Below are positions 55,013-64,000 of a stretch of DNA of 64,000 nt, piece after piece; within the stretch, counting starts at the first letter, position 1, and each line of letters starts with the position of its first letter. Both the position numbers and the translations under genes were made by a program. The notes beneath the pieces are model-generated. The model saw only the letters and a list, made by a program, of their open reading frames with translations, was not told where the DNA came from and ran no database searches. Source of the stretch: JAAYUD01 sp963676865 (GTDB lineage: Bacteria; Bacteroidota; Bacteroidia; Bacteroidales; Bacteroidaceae); NCBI GenBank assembly GCA_963676865.2, contig CAXXSS010000001.1, forward strand, positions 124,001-188,000, given 5' to 3'.

Positions 55013-56908
55013 TTAATTGTTAGTACCTAAATCATAACCGTAGTATGGTCTCAATTCGTCGTTTGACTTATAGAAATAATAAGTGGTAGGATTAGTATAC
55101 GGATTATTGTAATGGAATATAGCCTGATTGGAATTCAACTCGGCCTGATTCCAGCCTGGCGTCCATCCTACGAATACTCCATTCATATCGATACAATGCT
55201 GATAGCGTTCGCAATTAGAGCCTTTGTATGCCCGATGAAGACCAACTTCCAAGCGTTTTGCATCGAAATAATTAATACCTTCTCCCCAGAACTCTACTCC
55301 TTTCTGAAATACATATTCGGTAAGAAAATCGGCAGCATTGGTAGCATTGCAAGTATAGTTAGGGTTACGGGTCTTCACAATATCTTCCAAAGCCTTATTT
55401 GCATCAGCGACGCCCGAAGTATGAAGAGTAGCCTCAGCCTTCAGAAAATACATTTCTTCTACACGCATGACGGGAAAATCGGTAGCACCACCCACTTCAT
55501 AAGTATTATAATTACCCAAATGTGGACGGAACTTAAGGTTCACATAAAGCCATGGCCATGACTGGAAACCATTGGATTTGTTGATGGTAGAGCGAATGTT
55601 TGATGCCGAACTATTGAGTCTGTATATGTACTTCGATGCCCCAAAGCCCGAATAATCATTGCTCCAATCGGCCTGATCGGTATTGAGATTGTCACCGTCT
55701 TTGCACCATTTATTATTAAGAAAGTTCCCATTCGCATCTCTCTCTATCAAATAAGGTTGCCCTTCTTTCTGATTGGTTGATTCGTAGAAGAAATTAGGTG
55801 CCAACCACGATTTCTTTCTAAAGTCCTTGTCAGAAAGTTTTTCGTACCACTTACGATCCAAAGAGCGTCCTACACGCCAACCATAAGCAGAGAAGTTGGT
55901 TTCGGTACCGAAAGTCATAGCAAACACAAACGAACCGCCGGTAGCGGCAGTCTTATTGCCTTCTGAAATAGACGTTGCAAGCATCCATGAACTCTGAGAA
56001 TCACGATTATTGAATCCATTTACAGGGTCGGTCCATTGATCTTCGGTTAAAGGAGTACAGCCCGATTCGGAAATAGCCTTTTCGGCATACGATTTGGCAT
56101 TGCTCCAATAAGTAGCTTCCTCCTTGTAAGTAGCCGAAGTGGCAACCCTTGAAGCCAAATTGGTATAAGCTCTGGCATATAGACCATACACAACAGCCAA
56201 GTTGGGCTGTACCTTATCGGTACGTTGATAACCTGTCAAATAAGTTTCGGCCTGTTTCAGATCACTCAATATCAAATCGTAAACTTCGTCGACAGTAGCA
56301 CGCTTATTGTTCGATGCCTCTTTTGAAGTCGTTTTCTCGGTAACAATAGGAACACCGATATTCTTCAAATCATTCTCGGGTGGTGTATAAGTATATCTCT
56401 TATCAGTAGGAGTTTTGTATTCCATTATCTGAACAACGTCCATATAATACAATGCCCGATAGGCATAACATATACCCAAGTATCCCTTTCTCGTATCATC
56501 TATCTGGCTAGCATCAGTTCCAATCATACCTATCACATCGTTCACTGTCTTGATATAAGCATAGAACAAATAAGAAGGGTAAAGTCCACGATTGGAACCT
56601 ACCGCACTCACGGAACCGGTACAATAGGCACCCATCGTATTAAAGCCATTGGTACCCGAACAAACCAATTGTGTTGTACCATGTTCGAGCATGGCAAGCA
56701 TACTACCATAAGAGATTTCTTCGACGCCACCGTCGTCATTCGAATAACCGGCCATAGTAGTATAAATAGAATTAACCATACCCTTTAAAGCCGACTCCGA
56801 CTTTTGTATCTGCGGTGCCAAAACATACTCAGATGGTAATGTCTCTTGAATACAGCCACTTAAAGCAAAAAGAGATAAAACTGCAAATACTATATTATAT
56901 TTTTTCAT
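55013..56908 (-). CDS. SusD/RagB-family nutrient-binding lipoprotein
   Basis: A 631-residue surface lipoprotein. The signal ends LFALSGCIQ with lipobox Cys19. SusD-like N-terminal TPR region with GYLGICYAYRALYYMDVVQI and ARAYTNLAS, and the C-terminal RagB/SusD domain around FPVMRVEEMYFLKAEATLHT. It caps the SusC barrel and binds the glycan. It is 19 bp after susC and precedes the GH89 enzyme. Confidence 0.96.
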   Translation of the reverse strand: MKKYNIVFAVLSLFALSGCIQETLPSEYVLAPQIQKSESALKGMVNSIYTTMAGYSNDDGGVEEISYGSMLAMLEHGTTQLVCSGTNGFNTMGAYCTGSVSAVGSNRGLYPSYLFYAYIKTVNDVIGMIGTDASQIDDTRKGYLGICYAYRALYYMDVVQIMEYKTPTDKRYTYTPPENDLKNIGVPIVTEKTTSKEASNNKRATVDEVYDLILSDLKQAETYLTGYQRTDKVQPNLAVVYGLYARAYTNLASRVATSATYKEEATYWSNAKSYAEKAISESGCTPLTEDQWTDPVNGFNNRDSQSSWMLATSISEGNKTAATGGSFVFAMTFGTETNFSAYGWRVGRSLDRKWYEKLSDKDFRKKSWLAPNFFYESTNQKEGQPYLIERDANGNFLNNKWCKDGDNLNTDQADWSNDYSGFGASKYIYRLNSSASNIRSTINKSNGFQSWPWLYVNLKFRPHLGNYNTYEVGGATDFPVMRVEEMYFLKAEATLHTSGVADANKALEDIVKTRNPNYTCNATNAADFLTEYVFQKGVEFWGEGINYFDAKRLEVGLHRAYKGSNCERYQHCIDMNGVFVGWTPGWNQAELNSNQAIFHYNNPYTNPTTYYFYKSNDELRPYYGYDLGTNN

Positions 56909-56927
56909 GAGAATCTGTTTTTTATGT

Positions 56928-59900
56928 TTAGAATGTCAATGAAATACCTCCCGATATTGTGCGTATCGGCGAATAAAGCTCGGGGTTGGTTACGCCTTTC
57001 AGCGAATAGCGAGGATCAAAACCTTGCCGGCCTGAAATATAGAATAAGTTCTCTCCGCTAAAATAGACGCGCATATTATCGACAGAGAATTTACGAGTTA
57101 GGCTAGATGGCAATGTATATCCGATATTGATATTTTGAACACTCAGATAGCTTGCATCTTTCAGGAAACGGTCGGACCGTGCATTTTGCGAATATTTTTC
57201 TGAAAACATCAAACGAGGCACATCCGTATTCTTATTCTCTGGTGTCCAAGCCTTGAATATGTCTTTAGACCAAGTCGTATTCGTAGTTCCACCTGTATGC
57301 ATCAATGTCTGATAAGTATAATCGTAAGATTTACCTCCCAACTGATAGTTCAGGTTAATAGAGAAGTCGAACCCACGATAGCTGAAGCTTGTACCAAAAC
57401 CACCATAGAATTTAGGCAACGCATCACCGATAATATAGTTAGTAGCCAAACTGGGGTCTTTTGTCGTTTCGCGACCGGTAACTTTACCATTGCTATCGAC
57501 AGTATCTTTATAATACATGGCTTCACCCGTTTCTTTATCAACTCCGGCATATTTAGGCAGATACCAGGTATAGAGCGACTTTCCTTCGGTTACGAAATAG
57601 TCGTACATGGAAACGAATGATTTATCCAGATTAACATAACCTTTATGGCCTTCGACTACCGTTGTTTTTACAGCATCGGGAAGTTTAAGCACTTGATTCT
57701 TCACATGAGTTATATTAAAGTTGACATCCCAATGCATATCCTTGTTATTTATCAACGAAGCTGACAACGAAAGCTCGATACCCGAGTTGCGCATATCGCC
57801 CAGGTTGATATAATAGCTGGTATAACCTATTGATGGAGGTGTATTGAGAGAGAACAACATGTCTGTGGTCTTGCGAGAGAAATAATCCAAGCTACCGGAA
57901 AGACGTCTATTGAACAATTCGAACTCAAAGCCTGTGTTCCAGTTCGTATTTGTCTCCCAAGTAATATTTTCAGAACCTTTCTGACGCCACTGATAAGCGG
58001 CCTCATTGTTGTTGTTGACTATCGTATAAGAATCGGCATAAAGATAGTTTCCGATATTATCGTTACCCTGCGAACCTACCGAGACTTTGAACTTCAGCGA
58101 ATTGACCCAAGGAACATTGAAAAAGCTTTCTTTCGAAATAAGCCACGCAGCACCTACCGACCAGAAGTCGCCCCAACGATGTTTTTTAGCAAAACGAGAA
58201 GAGGCATCACGGCGGTAAGATACAGAGCCATAATACTTGGAATCGTAATTGTACATGCCACGGAAGAAGAAACCTTCGTTATTATAATCGGAAGAATAAG
58301 AGCTGGGATCTCCATTCAGATTCAAACAGGTAGCCAAGTCATTTGTTCCGTCTATACCGAAGTTGTGGCCCGAAGCACTCAAAAATTCAAATTTATACTT
58401 ATAGTATTCGTGCCCCAACATTGCACTGATATCATGTTTACCGAATTGTTTGTTATAATTAAGCAATTGCTGAGTGTTGTAAGTATATGTTCTGGAAGAA
58501 CTTTTATATAGATAACCATTATCCGAAGAACCCGTATAATAATCGGCGAAAGGACTAGTTGCATAAGTATATTTTGAATTGTAGTTGTAGGTATTGGCAT
58601 TGAATGTAAATACCAATCCATCCATAATATTAATATCACCATACCCACTTGCTATAAACGAATTGCCATCGGTATCCGATGTACGGTATTTGTTATCGAA
58701 GATACAGTTTCCACCTACATCACCTGCACGCGACAAGTCGTAGCTTCTACCAAAATCGTACATTTTCTCTCCCCATTGGTCTATCATGATGTTCTTCTTG
58801 GCATCGCGCAAATAAACAGGATAAATAGGAGCCAATGTCTTGATGGTACTCCAAATGGTACCGGTACCTACAGTTCCTTCGGAAGTCTGACTGTTATCGT
58901 ACTTGGTATAATTGAAGTTGGTACCTACCTTCAGCCATTTTTTGGCCTGATAATCCAATTTGACACGCGAGCTAAGACGTTTCTGGCTCGAGCCTACTTG
59001 AATACCCTGTTGATCGAGGTAACCGAAAGAAGTATAATAGTTCACTTTATCCGAAGCACCCGATATCGTCGTATTGTATTCTTGACGGAAACCGTCTCGA
59101 AGACCTTCTTTTTGCCAATCATCGGCCTGCAACCAAAACTGCTGACCGTTATAGCTATAGGGAGCTCCCATCGTTGCGCCCGGATTCATTACACCTCCGG
59201 CCTGAATAAAGTCTTGCCCAGTGGGGACGGTATATACCATATAACCGGGACCTACACCTGTTGACGAATCGACCAGATTCTTGTTTGCCAGACCATGTGC
59301 ATCTGATGCTGACATCGAACCACCATCTGAACTGACATAGTAGTTGTACAACATCTTATAATAAGTCTCATAAAACTGTTTGGAGTTTGTAGTCTTATAA
59401 TTCCTCAAGCCATTGGAATTGGCCCCCCACTTGGAATCAAATGTAATCTTCGAAGCTCCAATCTTACCGCGTTTGGTGGTAATCATCAAGACACCGTTGG
59501 CACCACGAGCACCATACAGCGCATTCGAAGCAGCATCTTTCAATACTGTCATCGATTCGATATCACTGGGATTTATCAAGTTCAAATCTCCGTCGTAGGG
59601 CATACCGTCAACAACGATGAGCGGTTCCGTGTCAGATGAGATTGAACCGAATCCACGTATGGTTATAGAAGGAGAGCTTCCCAATTGGAAAGAAGAGCTC
59701 GAAAGTTGCACACCGGCTACACGTCCGGCAAGTGCCTCTACAGGATTAGTTACCTGCGATTTCATTAATTCATCAGATTTTACGACACCGGCAGATCCTG
59801 TAAATGCTTCTTTCTTCATCTTACCGAAAGCTACCACCAATACTTCATCGAGCACTTTAACGTTTTCGGTCAATTCTACCGTATAAAAAGATTCGCCGGC

Positions 59901-60485
59901 TTTGACCGTTATTTTCTTCGATTCGAACCCGATATAGGAAATCACCAACGTTACACCGGGCTTCGCAGCAATAGAGAAATGACCGTTTACATCAGTCGCC
60001 ACTCCGACACCCGCATTATCTTTGTCTACAACCGAAGCGCCTATGATAGGATCTCCTTTCGAATCGACCACCTTTCCGGTAATATTCTTAGTGGCCTGTT
60101 GTGAGTTCGCCTTATGCGACATTCTATTGTCTTTTACCAACAAAATGTTTTTCCCTTCCAGAACAAAGTTTATATTCGTATTATTGAATATTTCTTTCAA
60201 CACTTGAAGGACAGATTGATTGCGGGCATTTATACTGACATTCTTATTCAGATTAATATCATTCATATTGTAAACAAACAAATAATTGGTCTGTTTCTCG
60301 ATCTGATTGATAACATTCTTCAAAGATATATCATTCGATACAACTGTAACCCGCTTCACTTGGGAATATGATTCAGTGCCAAAAGCCGTTCCGACAAATA
60401 CAAATAGAGCAATAATAGTAAGCCTCATCATTCTACATAAAAATTTTAGCCCCATAGCAGGACTTGGGTTCAAAATATTTTCCAT
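56928..60485 (-). CDS. SusC/RagA TonB-linked transporter with STN domain
   Basis: A 1185-residue outer-membrane transporter. The signal sequence lies at about 18-42, the STN domain at about 48-115 (ISLKNVINQIEKQTNYLFVY), the carboxypeptidase-like domain from ITGKVVDSKGDPIIGASVVD, the TonB-box region VLDEVLVVAFGKMKKEAFTG, and a plug with LKDAASNALYGARGANGVLM. The STN domain signals to the FecR upstream. With SusD it forms the glycan importer of the GH89 locus. Confidence 0.97.
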   Translation of the reverse strand: MENILNPSPAMGLKFLCRMMRLTIIALFVFVGTAFGTESYSQVKRVTVVSNDISLKNVINQIEKQTNYLFVYNMNDINLNKNVSINARNQSVLQVLKEIFNNTNINFVLEGKNILLVKDNRMSHKANSQQATKNITGKVVDSKGDPIIGASVVDKDNAGVGVATDVNGHFSIAAKPGVTLVISYIGFESKKITVKAGESFYTVELTENVKVLDEVLVVAFGKMKKEAFTGSAGVVKSDELMKSQVTNPVEALAGRVAGVQLSSSSFQLGSSPSITIRGFGSISSDTEPLIVVDGMPYDGDLNLINPSDIESMTVLKDAASNALYGARGANGVLMITTKRGKIGASKITFDSKWGANSNGLRNYKTTNSKQFYETYYKMLYNYYVSSDGGSMSASDAHGLANKNLVDSSTGVGPGYMVYTVPTGQDFIQAGGVMNPGATMGAPYSYNGQQFWLQADDWQKEGLRDGFRQEYNTTISGASDKVNYYTSFGYLDQQGIQVGSSQKRLSSRVKLDYQAKKWLKVGTNFNYTKYDNSQTSEGTVGTGTIWSTIKTLAPIYPVYLRDAKKNIMIDQWGEKMYDFGRSYDLSRAGDVGGNCIFDNKYRTSDTDGNSFIASGYGDINIMDGLVFTFNANTYNYNSKYTYATSPFADYYTGSSDNGYLYKSSSRTYTYNTQQLLNYNKQFGKHDISAMLGHEYYKYKFEFLSASGHNFGIDGTNDLATCLNLNGDPSSYSSDYNNEGFFFRGMYNYDSKYYGSVSYRRDASSRFAKKHRWGDFWSVGAAWLISKESFFNVPWVNSLKFKVSVGSQGNDNIGNYLYADSYTIVNNNNEAAYQWRQKGSENITWETNTNWNTGFEFELFNRRLSGSLDYFSRKTTDMLFSLNTPPSIGYTSYYINLGDMRNSGIELSLSASLINNKDMHWDVNFNITHVKNQVLKLPDAVKTTVVEGHKGYVNLDKSFVSMYDYFVTEGKSLYTWYLPKYAGVDKETGEAMYYKDTVDSNGKVTGRETTKDPSLATNYIIGDALPKFYGGFGTSFSYRGFDFSINLNYQLGGKSYDYTYQTLMHTGGTTNTTWSKDIFKAWTPENKNTDVPRLMFSEKYSQNARSDRFLKDASYLSVQNINIGYTLPSSLTRKFSVDNMRVYFSGENLFYISGRQGFDPRYSLKGVTNPELYSPIRTISGGISLTF

Positions 60486-60532
60486 ATATTTGCACTGTAT
60501 TTTGAGTTAATTACTTAAGATAAAACAAATTA

Positions 60533-60581
60533 TTCAACTTCGCGTTGAATTCGGCGGGATGATACAGCCATATCGTCCCGC
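60533..60581 (-). promoter_or_regulatory. Two hairpins in the susC leader
   Basis: An 11-bp stem (60554-60564 with 60571-60581, loop CAGCCA in plus reading) is followed 4-5 nt later on the minus strand by a TTCAAC...GTTGAA stem (60533-60549) and TAATTTGTTTT. This could attenuate transcription between fecR and susC. Confidence 0.4.
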
Positions 60582-60644
60582 TACTTTTTCATAAAAAATA
60601 TGCAATCAGGTATGTTTCATAGGCAAGTATCTTTTTAGGTTACG

Positions 60645-61586
60645 TTAATATATAATATACAGATTCTTTTCATTGTCTTTAGTATAAGAAAACTTATGAT
60701 CTCGTTTGAGCACTTCTAGTACATGTTCTATCCCGTCGCTGGACCAAAACTTTCCGGTATAACGATAAGACGCAATCTTTGCATTGGCGATTCTGAGTTT
60801 TACTCCATAATATCGTCCCAATTTATCGGCCATCACCCCAATAGTCATATTGTCGAAACATATCATACCGTCTCGCCATCTGAGATATTCGGGATGCACT
60901 ATTTCGCCTTTCACTACCTGACCGTCGCAGGTATATACGCGTTCACCCGGATTCAAATCCGCTACTCTATTATCAGGAGTCAGCACATGAACTTTGCCTT
61001 TCAGCAAATCTATTTCACAATTCTCACCCTCATAAGCCAACACGTCAAACTCCGTGCCCAACACCTGTACTCGATACCCCTTGGCATTAACGATAAAGGG
61101 ACGTGCGGCATCGTGAGCAACTTTGAAAAACGCCTCACCCTGCAACAACACATTACGTTCTCCCTTTTTAAATTTGGACGGATAAGTTATTTTAGAATTG
61201 GCATTGAGCCACACGTGTGTTCCATCTTCAAGCGTCAATTCGGCCCGCTGTCCCGCAGGCGTATACAAGCACTCCATTGTCGACTTTTGTTCGGTTTCTT
61301 TTGTATTCATCCAATAATAGACACCCGCTACGGCAATTGCAAAAATGGCAGCGATTTTCATTATTTCTTTCAGTACAGGATAAATAGCGATCTTATTCGT
61401 TTTTACACTTTCGTCACGAACCTTTTGCATCGCTTCCGTACGCCATAGCGTAAGAATATAGAGCTTGCGCTGAGACATATATTCATCCATGTTTTCATCT
61501 TTTTGCTCAATCCATTCCCACACCTCTTTTGTCTCGTCTTGATTGGCAAATCCGGCTATATATTTTTCCAGTAGCTTAGCATCCAT
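60645..61586 (-). CDS. FecR-family anti-sigma factor
   Basis: A 313-residue protein: an N-terminal cytoplasmic segment (1-70), one membrane helix (about 73-93, MKIAAIFAIAVAGVYYWM), the FecR domain with TLEDGTHVWLNANSKITYPS and LQGEAFFKVAHDAARPF, and a DUF4974-like C-terminus ending HKFSYTKDNEKNLYIIY. It controls the sigma factor upstream in response to the STN domain of the SusC that follows. Confidence 0.95.
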   Translation of the reverse strand: MDAKLLEKYIAGFANQDETKEVWEWIEQKDENMDEYMSQRKLYILTLWRTEAMQKVRDESVKTNKIAIYPVLKEIMKIAAIFAIAVAGVYYWMNTKETEQKSTMECLYTPAGQRAELTLEDGTHVWLNANSKITYPSKFKKGERNVLLQGEAFFKVAHDAARPFIVNAKGYRVQVLGTEFDVLAYEGENCEIDLLKGKVHVLTPDNRVADLNPGERVYTCDGQVVKGEIVHPEYLRWRDGMICFDNMTIGVMADKLGRYYGVKLRIANAKIASYRYTGKFWSSDGIEHVLEVLKRDHKFSYTKDNEKNLYIIY

Positions 61587-61712
61587 ATTCTAAGGTGTTT
61601 TCTATTAGGACGTTTTAAGTTTAAAAAACCCTAAATCAAAAAGAAAAAAATTTTAATAATAGAGAAAAAAGATGCAAAAAAGGCTTGTCGAAAAAGATAC
61701 CTCTATTTGAAA

Positions 61713-62255
61713 TCATAGCAGAATATAGAGAGGAAGATAATCTTGCAATGCTACTCGGAGCACCTTCAAAGCCTTTGTTATATGATATTCGACACTTTTG
61801 AGAGAAAGATCCATCTGCATGGAAATCTCTTTATTCGATTTATCTTCGAAACGACTCATCATAAAGATCTGCTGAGTCTGCGGAGACAATTGTTTTAATG
61901 TACATCGAATGATATTCAGTACTTCGTCCGAAAATATTTCATTCGGATCGCAAGCCTGCAAAGTATTTATACGTTTGCACAATTCCCTGTCCTGCCAATT
62001 GGTGATCGAATTAATGGCATTTCGTTTCAGTTCCTCGTGCCGCAAATAATCGAGCGACTTATCTTTTAGAATCACAAACAGAAGTACCTCCAAGTGCCTT
62101 ACTTCTTCCGTTTTCATTATATTCCACAATTTAATCAGGGCATCAGATGTTATATCTTCAGCCGCCATATCATCATGTACAAACGATTTGACAAAGAAAA
62201 AAGACTTCTTAAAGTAAGTTGTATAAATATCCGAGAATGTACTTTCCGATACCAT
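61713..62255 (-). CDS. ECF-type RNA polymerase sigma factor
   Basis: Start taken at ATG 62255 (MVSESTFSDIYTTYF) because the upstream codon at 62282 is TTG and would leave almost no leader after the promoter. The 180-residue protein has region 2 with AAEDITSDALIKLWNIM and region 4 with KQLSPQTQQIFMMSRFEDKS and KEISMQMDLSLKSVEYHITK. It begins the sigma-FecR-SusC-SusD-GH89 locus. Confidence 0.94.
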   Translation of the reverse strand: MVSESTFSDIYTTYFKKSFFFVKSFVHDDMAAEDITSDALIKLWNIMKTEEVRHLEVLLFVILKDKSLDYLRHEELKRNAINSITNWQDRELCKRINTLQACDPNEIFSDEVLNIIRCTLKQLSPQTQQIFMMSRFEDKSNKEISMQMDLSLKSVEYHITKALKVLRVALQDYLPLYILL

Positions 62256-62292
62256 TTTCGTTAATTCTAAACAAAACTCCAATTATCGCCTA

Positions 62293-62300
62293 CAAATATA
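62293..62300 (-). promoter_or_regulatory. -7 promoter box for the sigma/FecR pair
   Basis: The minus strand reads TATATTTG, 38 bp before the chosen start. Confidence 0.5.
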
Positions 62301-62640
62301 AAGAATTATATTCGAAAATTATATAAATTTCATCATTAGTCTCTTAAAAAAAATTTGCACATACATTTCTGACAAATAGAATGGTATTTTTATGCTAAAA
62401 ATAACAGTGGCTATTTCAAATTCAAGTTTTACATATTATATTGGCGCAATAAGACACCAAAGAGTAACACATCAGAACCCAATCTTTCAGCTGTAATTAA
62501 CTGCAAAGTGGATGGCCAACAACATTCTGATACTTTCTTATCCGAATGTCACTCCCAGTATACTTCAGAGACCGTTTTTGTTATCAATCCTATACCAAAA
62601 TGTACACCTAGTCAATATAAAGACACAAATACGATTTACG
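62301..62640. other. Intergenic DNA, no gene seen
   Basis: AT-rich DNA upstream of the sigma gene with no supported frame, leading into the ATATGGACG repeat. Confidence 0.5.
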
Positions 62641-62750
62641 CAACACGCTGATAGACAGCGACAAAATCATATGGACGAAAATATATTTTTATACTTACAA
62701 ACTTTTATTTTCGTCCATATGAATTTTTAAGTTCGTCCTTATGAATTTTC
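62641..62750. repeat. Intergenic repeat with ATATGGACGAAAA motifs (copy B)
   Basis: CAACACGCTGATA followed by CATATGGACGAAAATATATT, then ACTTTTATTTTCGTCCATAT and GTTCGTCCTTATGAATTTT. It matches 40267-40379 over most of its length in the same orientation, and ends 34 bp before the second IS. Confidence 0.7.
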
Positions 62751-62890
62751 GAAAGCGCAGTGTCGAAAAATTACATCGTGTGGTGTACTGAATTTGGTTG
62801 ACAGTTAAACACTAGTAAACCTAAGGGAGTTGACAATTACAATCATGTATACCTAAAGTAGTTGTCAACTCTGCAAAGTTAATCCTATTT

Positions 62891-63844
62891 TTATTGACAA
62901 ACAAGTATTGTTTGTTCTTTATAGTTTGTTTTGTTCAGCTGATGCTTTAAAGCATCAGCTGAACAAAGTGGGTTTGGATGTTCTCCCGGGAGCATTTGCA
63001 TCGGTGTTTTCATTGCCAGAGCTTGGTGCGGTCGTGCCCAATTGTAGAGATATATCGATCTGGCGACACCTTCCAGGGCTTCATCAAATGTTTTATTCTC
63101 ATAATCGAAGAGCCATCCGTTCTTAACGGTATTGTTCATCCTCTCGGCCAGTGCATTGTGCAAGGGGTCGCCCGTTTGCGTCATACTGATAGCGATTCCT
63201 CTTTCTTTGAGCTGTGACACATAACCTTTTGATGCATACTGCACACCTCGGTCGGAATGGTGGATAAGACCTGAAAGGTTGAATCCCTGACCTTTATAAA
63301 ATCTGCACGCCATCATCAACGCTTTTGCCGGTCCTTCCGCTTCAAGAGTCCGAAAGAGGGCATATCCCACAATGATGCGGCTGAAGACATCCGTCAGCAG
63401 CGAAAGATAGGCAAATCCTTCTTTCGTGGATATATAAGTGATGTCACCCACCATCATGCGGCAAACACCACAGGCCACGTATTTAGGAGATGTGTTAAGC
63501 AAATCCGGATAGATCCGATATGGATGATCGGAGTTGGTCGTACGAGGTCTGTAACGTCTGCGGCGCAGCATCATCCCGTTGGCCCGAAGGACATCGATAA
63601 ATTGGTCGCGTCCTATCGTGAACTTTTCTCCGAACCGAGACTTACACAGACTGTAAAGCTCGCGGCAACCGCTTCGGGGAAGCTCCTGACGCAGAAATTG
63701 ACAGTAATACGTGATGCTGCTTATAAGTACATCTTGTTCGGCATTTGTTTCTTTGTGCTTGTAGTACCCTTGTCGGGAAATGTCAAGCAGTCCGCAAAGG
63801 GCGGATATGGTATAACTCATACCTTTACCCGCCTTTTGTGACAA
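62891..63844 (-). CDS. IS3-family transposase OrfB (copy 2)
   Basis: 317 codons identical in protein to the copy at 39194-40147, with the same DDE motifs and the same TTG beginning, so it is expected as an OrfAB fusion. The 38-bp palindrome recurs at 62930-62967. Confidence 0.95.
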   Translation of the reverse strand: MSQKAGKGMSYTISALCGLLDISRQGYYKHKETNAEQDVLISSITYYCQFLRQELPRSGCRELYSLCKSRFGEKFTIGRDQFIDVLRANGMMLRRRRYRPRTTNSDHPYRIYPDLLNTSPKYVACGVCRMMVGDITYISTKEGFAYLSLLTDVFSRIIVGYALFRTLEAEGPAKALMMACRFYKGQGFNLSGLIHHSDRGVQYASKGYVSQLKERGIAISMTQTGDPLHNALAERMNNTVKNGWLFDYENKTFDEALEGVARSIYLYNWARPHQALAMKTPMQMLPGEHPNPLCSADALKHQLNKTNYKEQTILVCQ

Positions 63845-63852
63845 GCAACCTA

Positions 63853-64000
63853 CTACTTGACATCGGAGTTTTTTCGTACCTTGATGTGATACTTCTCTTC
63901 AGCCAGGTCAATCATGCAATCATAAACGTCACGGGCCATCTCTGCACGCTTCAGCTCAGATTCCAATTCCTTAATGCGCACTTTCAAAGAGGTGATGTCT
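63853..64000 (-). CDS. IS3-family transposase OrfA (copy 2, N-terminus outside window)
   Basis: The last 48 codons and stop of OrfA, reading DITSLKVRIKELESELKRAE to KVRKNSDVK, with the same A-AAA-AAC slippery site in inverse at 63868-63874. Confidence 0.9.
   Translation of the reverse strand, partial: DITSLKVRIKELESELKRAEMARDVYDCMIDLAEEKYHIKVRKNSDVK

Larger units (their letters stand above)
62784..64000 (-). mobile_element. IS3-family insertion sequence copy 2 (left end outside window)
   Basis: The right end TGTACTGAATTTGGTTGACA starts at 62784 and the element runs in reverse to the window edge. The deduced OrfB is identical in protein to copy 1, with only a few silent base differences, so the copies are recent. 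The orientation is opposite to copy 1. Confidence 0.93.

Noticed and set aside
60554..60581. Terminator for fecR at the 11-bp stem
   Set aside because: Its T-run is on the plus side, the wrong strand for fecR. It is listed as part of a leader instead.
38783..64000. Composite transposon carried by the two IS3 copies
   Set aside because: The interval holds prs and other housekeeping genes, the copies are inverted, and no common target duplication can be seen. An inversion substrate is likelier.

Overview
The window looks like the chromosome of a Bacteroidales bacterium close to Bacteroides. The evidence is SusC/SusD pairs controlled by ECF sigma and FecR genes, promoters of the TAnnTTTG type in front of many genes, few Shine-Dalgarno sequences, an ATP synthase operon in the order atpD-C-I-B-E-F-H-A-G, and AT-rich intergenic DNA.

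Layout. Bases 1-4262: start of a carbohydrate-uptake locus (sigma, FecR, SusC cut by the window edge). Bases 4263-5743: decayed DNA with a possible relic of a cobalamin riboswitch and an ECF-transporter gene. Bases 5744-8993: nitrosative-stress module (Crp/Fnr regulator, hcp, ric). Bases 9048-11752: lutABC for lactate oxidation. Bases 12031-13188: TlpA-like thioredoxin. Bases 13514-20884: ATP synthase operon with promoter and terminator. Bases 21046-24553: MBL-fold hydrolase, tRNA-Lys(CTT), TonB-type receptor. Bases 24771-25433: voltage-gated-type potassium channel.

From 25.5 to 40.6 kb the DNA is accessory. It holds an IS5-like transposase relic split by a 235-bp MITE with a target duplication, an SH3 lipoprotein, a two-gene module of unknown function (28.1-29.4 kb), a frameshifted prophage lysis cassette (29.5-31.1 kb), a GH59 galactosylceramidase-like enzyme, and a cassette (34.0-37.9 kb) with a tandem KaiC-like ATPase of unusual P-loops overlapping a polytopic membrane protein. 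Degenerate arrays with a period near 22 bp flank that cassette. A complete IS3-family element follows (38783-40254).

From 41.1 to 62.3 kb core-type genes return: an outer-membrane protein; a magnesium-like metal operon (membrane-less MgtE regulator, divergent Nramp, porin) behind a structured leader with a strong Shine-Dalgarno; a hypothetical gene and a DUF6600 gene; a cold-shock trio (DEAD helicase, cold-shock-domain protein, RRM protein); a PAS protein; prs; and a second glycan locus (ECF sigma, FecR, SusC, SusD, GH89 alpha-N-acetylglucosaminidase). A second, inverted copy of the IS3 element runs off the right edge, so about 22.5 kb lies between inverted IS copies.

The best candidates for an undescribed system are the KaiC-like ATPase/membrane cassette at 34.0-37.9 kb and the paired module at 28.1-29.4 kb. 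Neither function can be proved from sequence alone.
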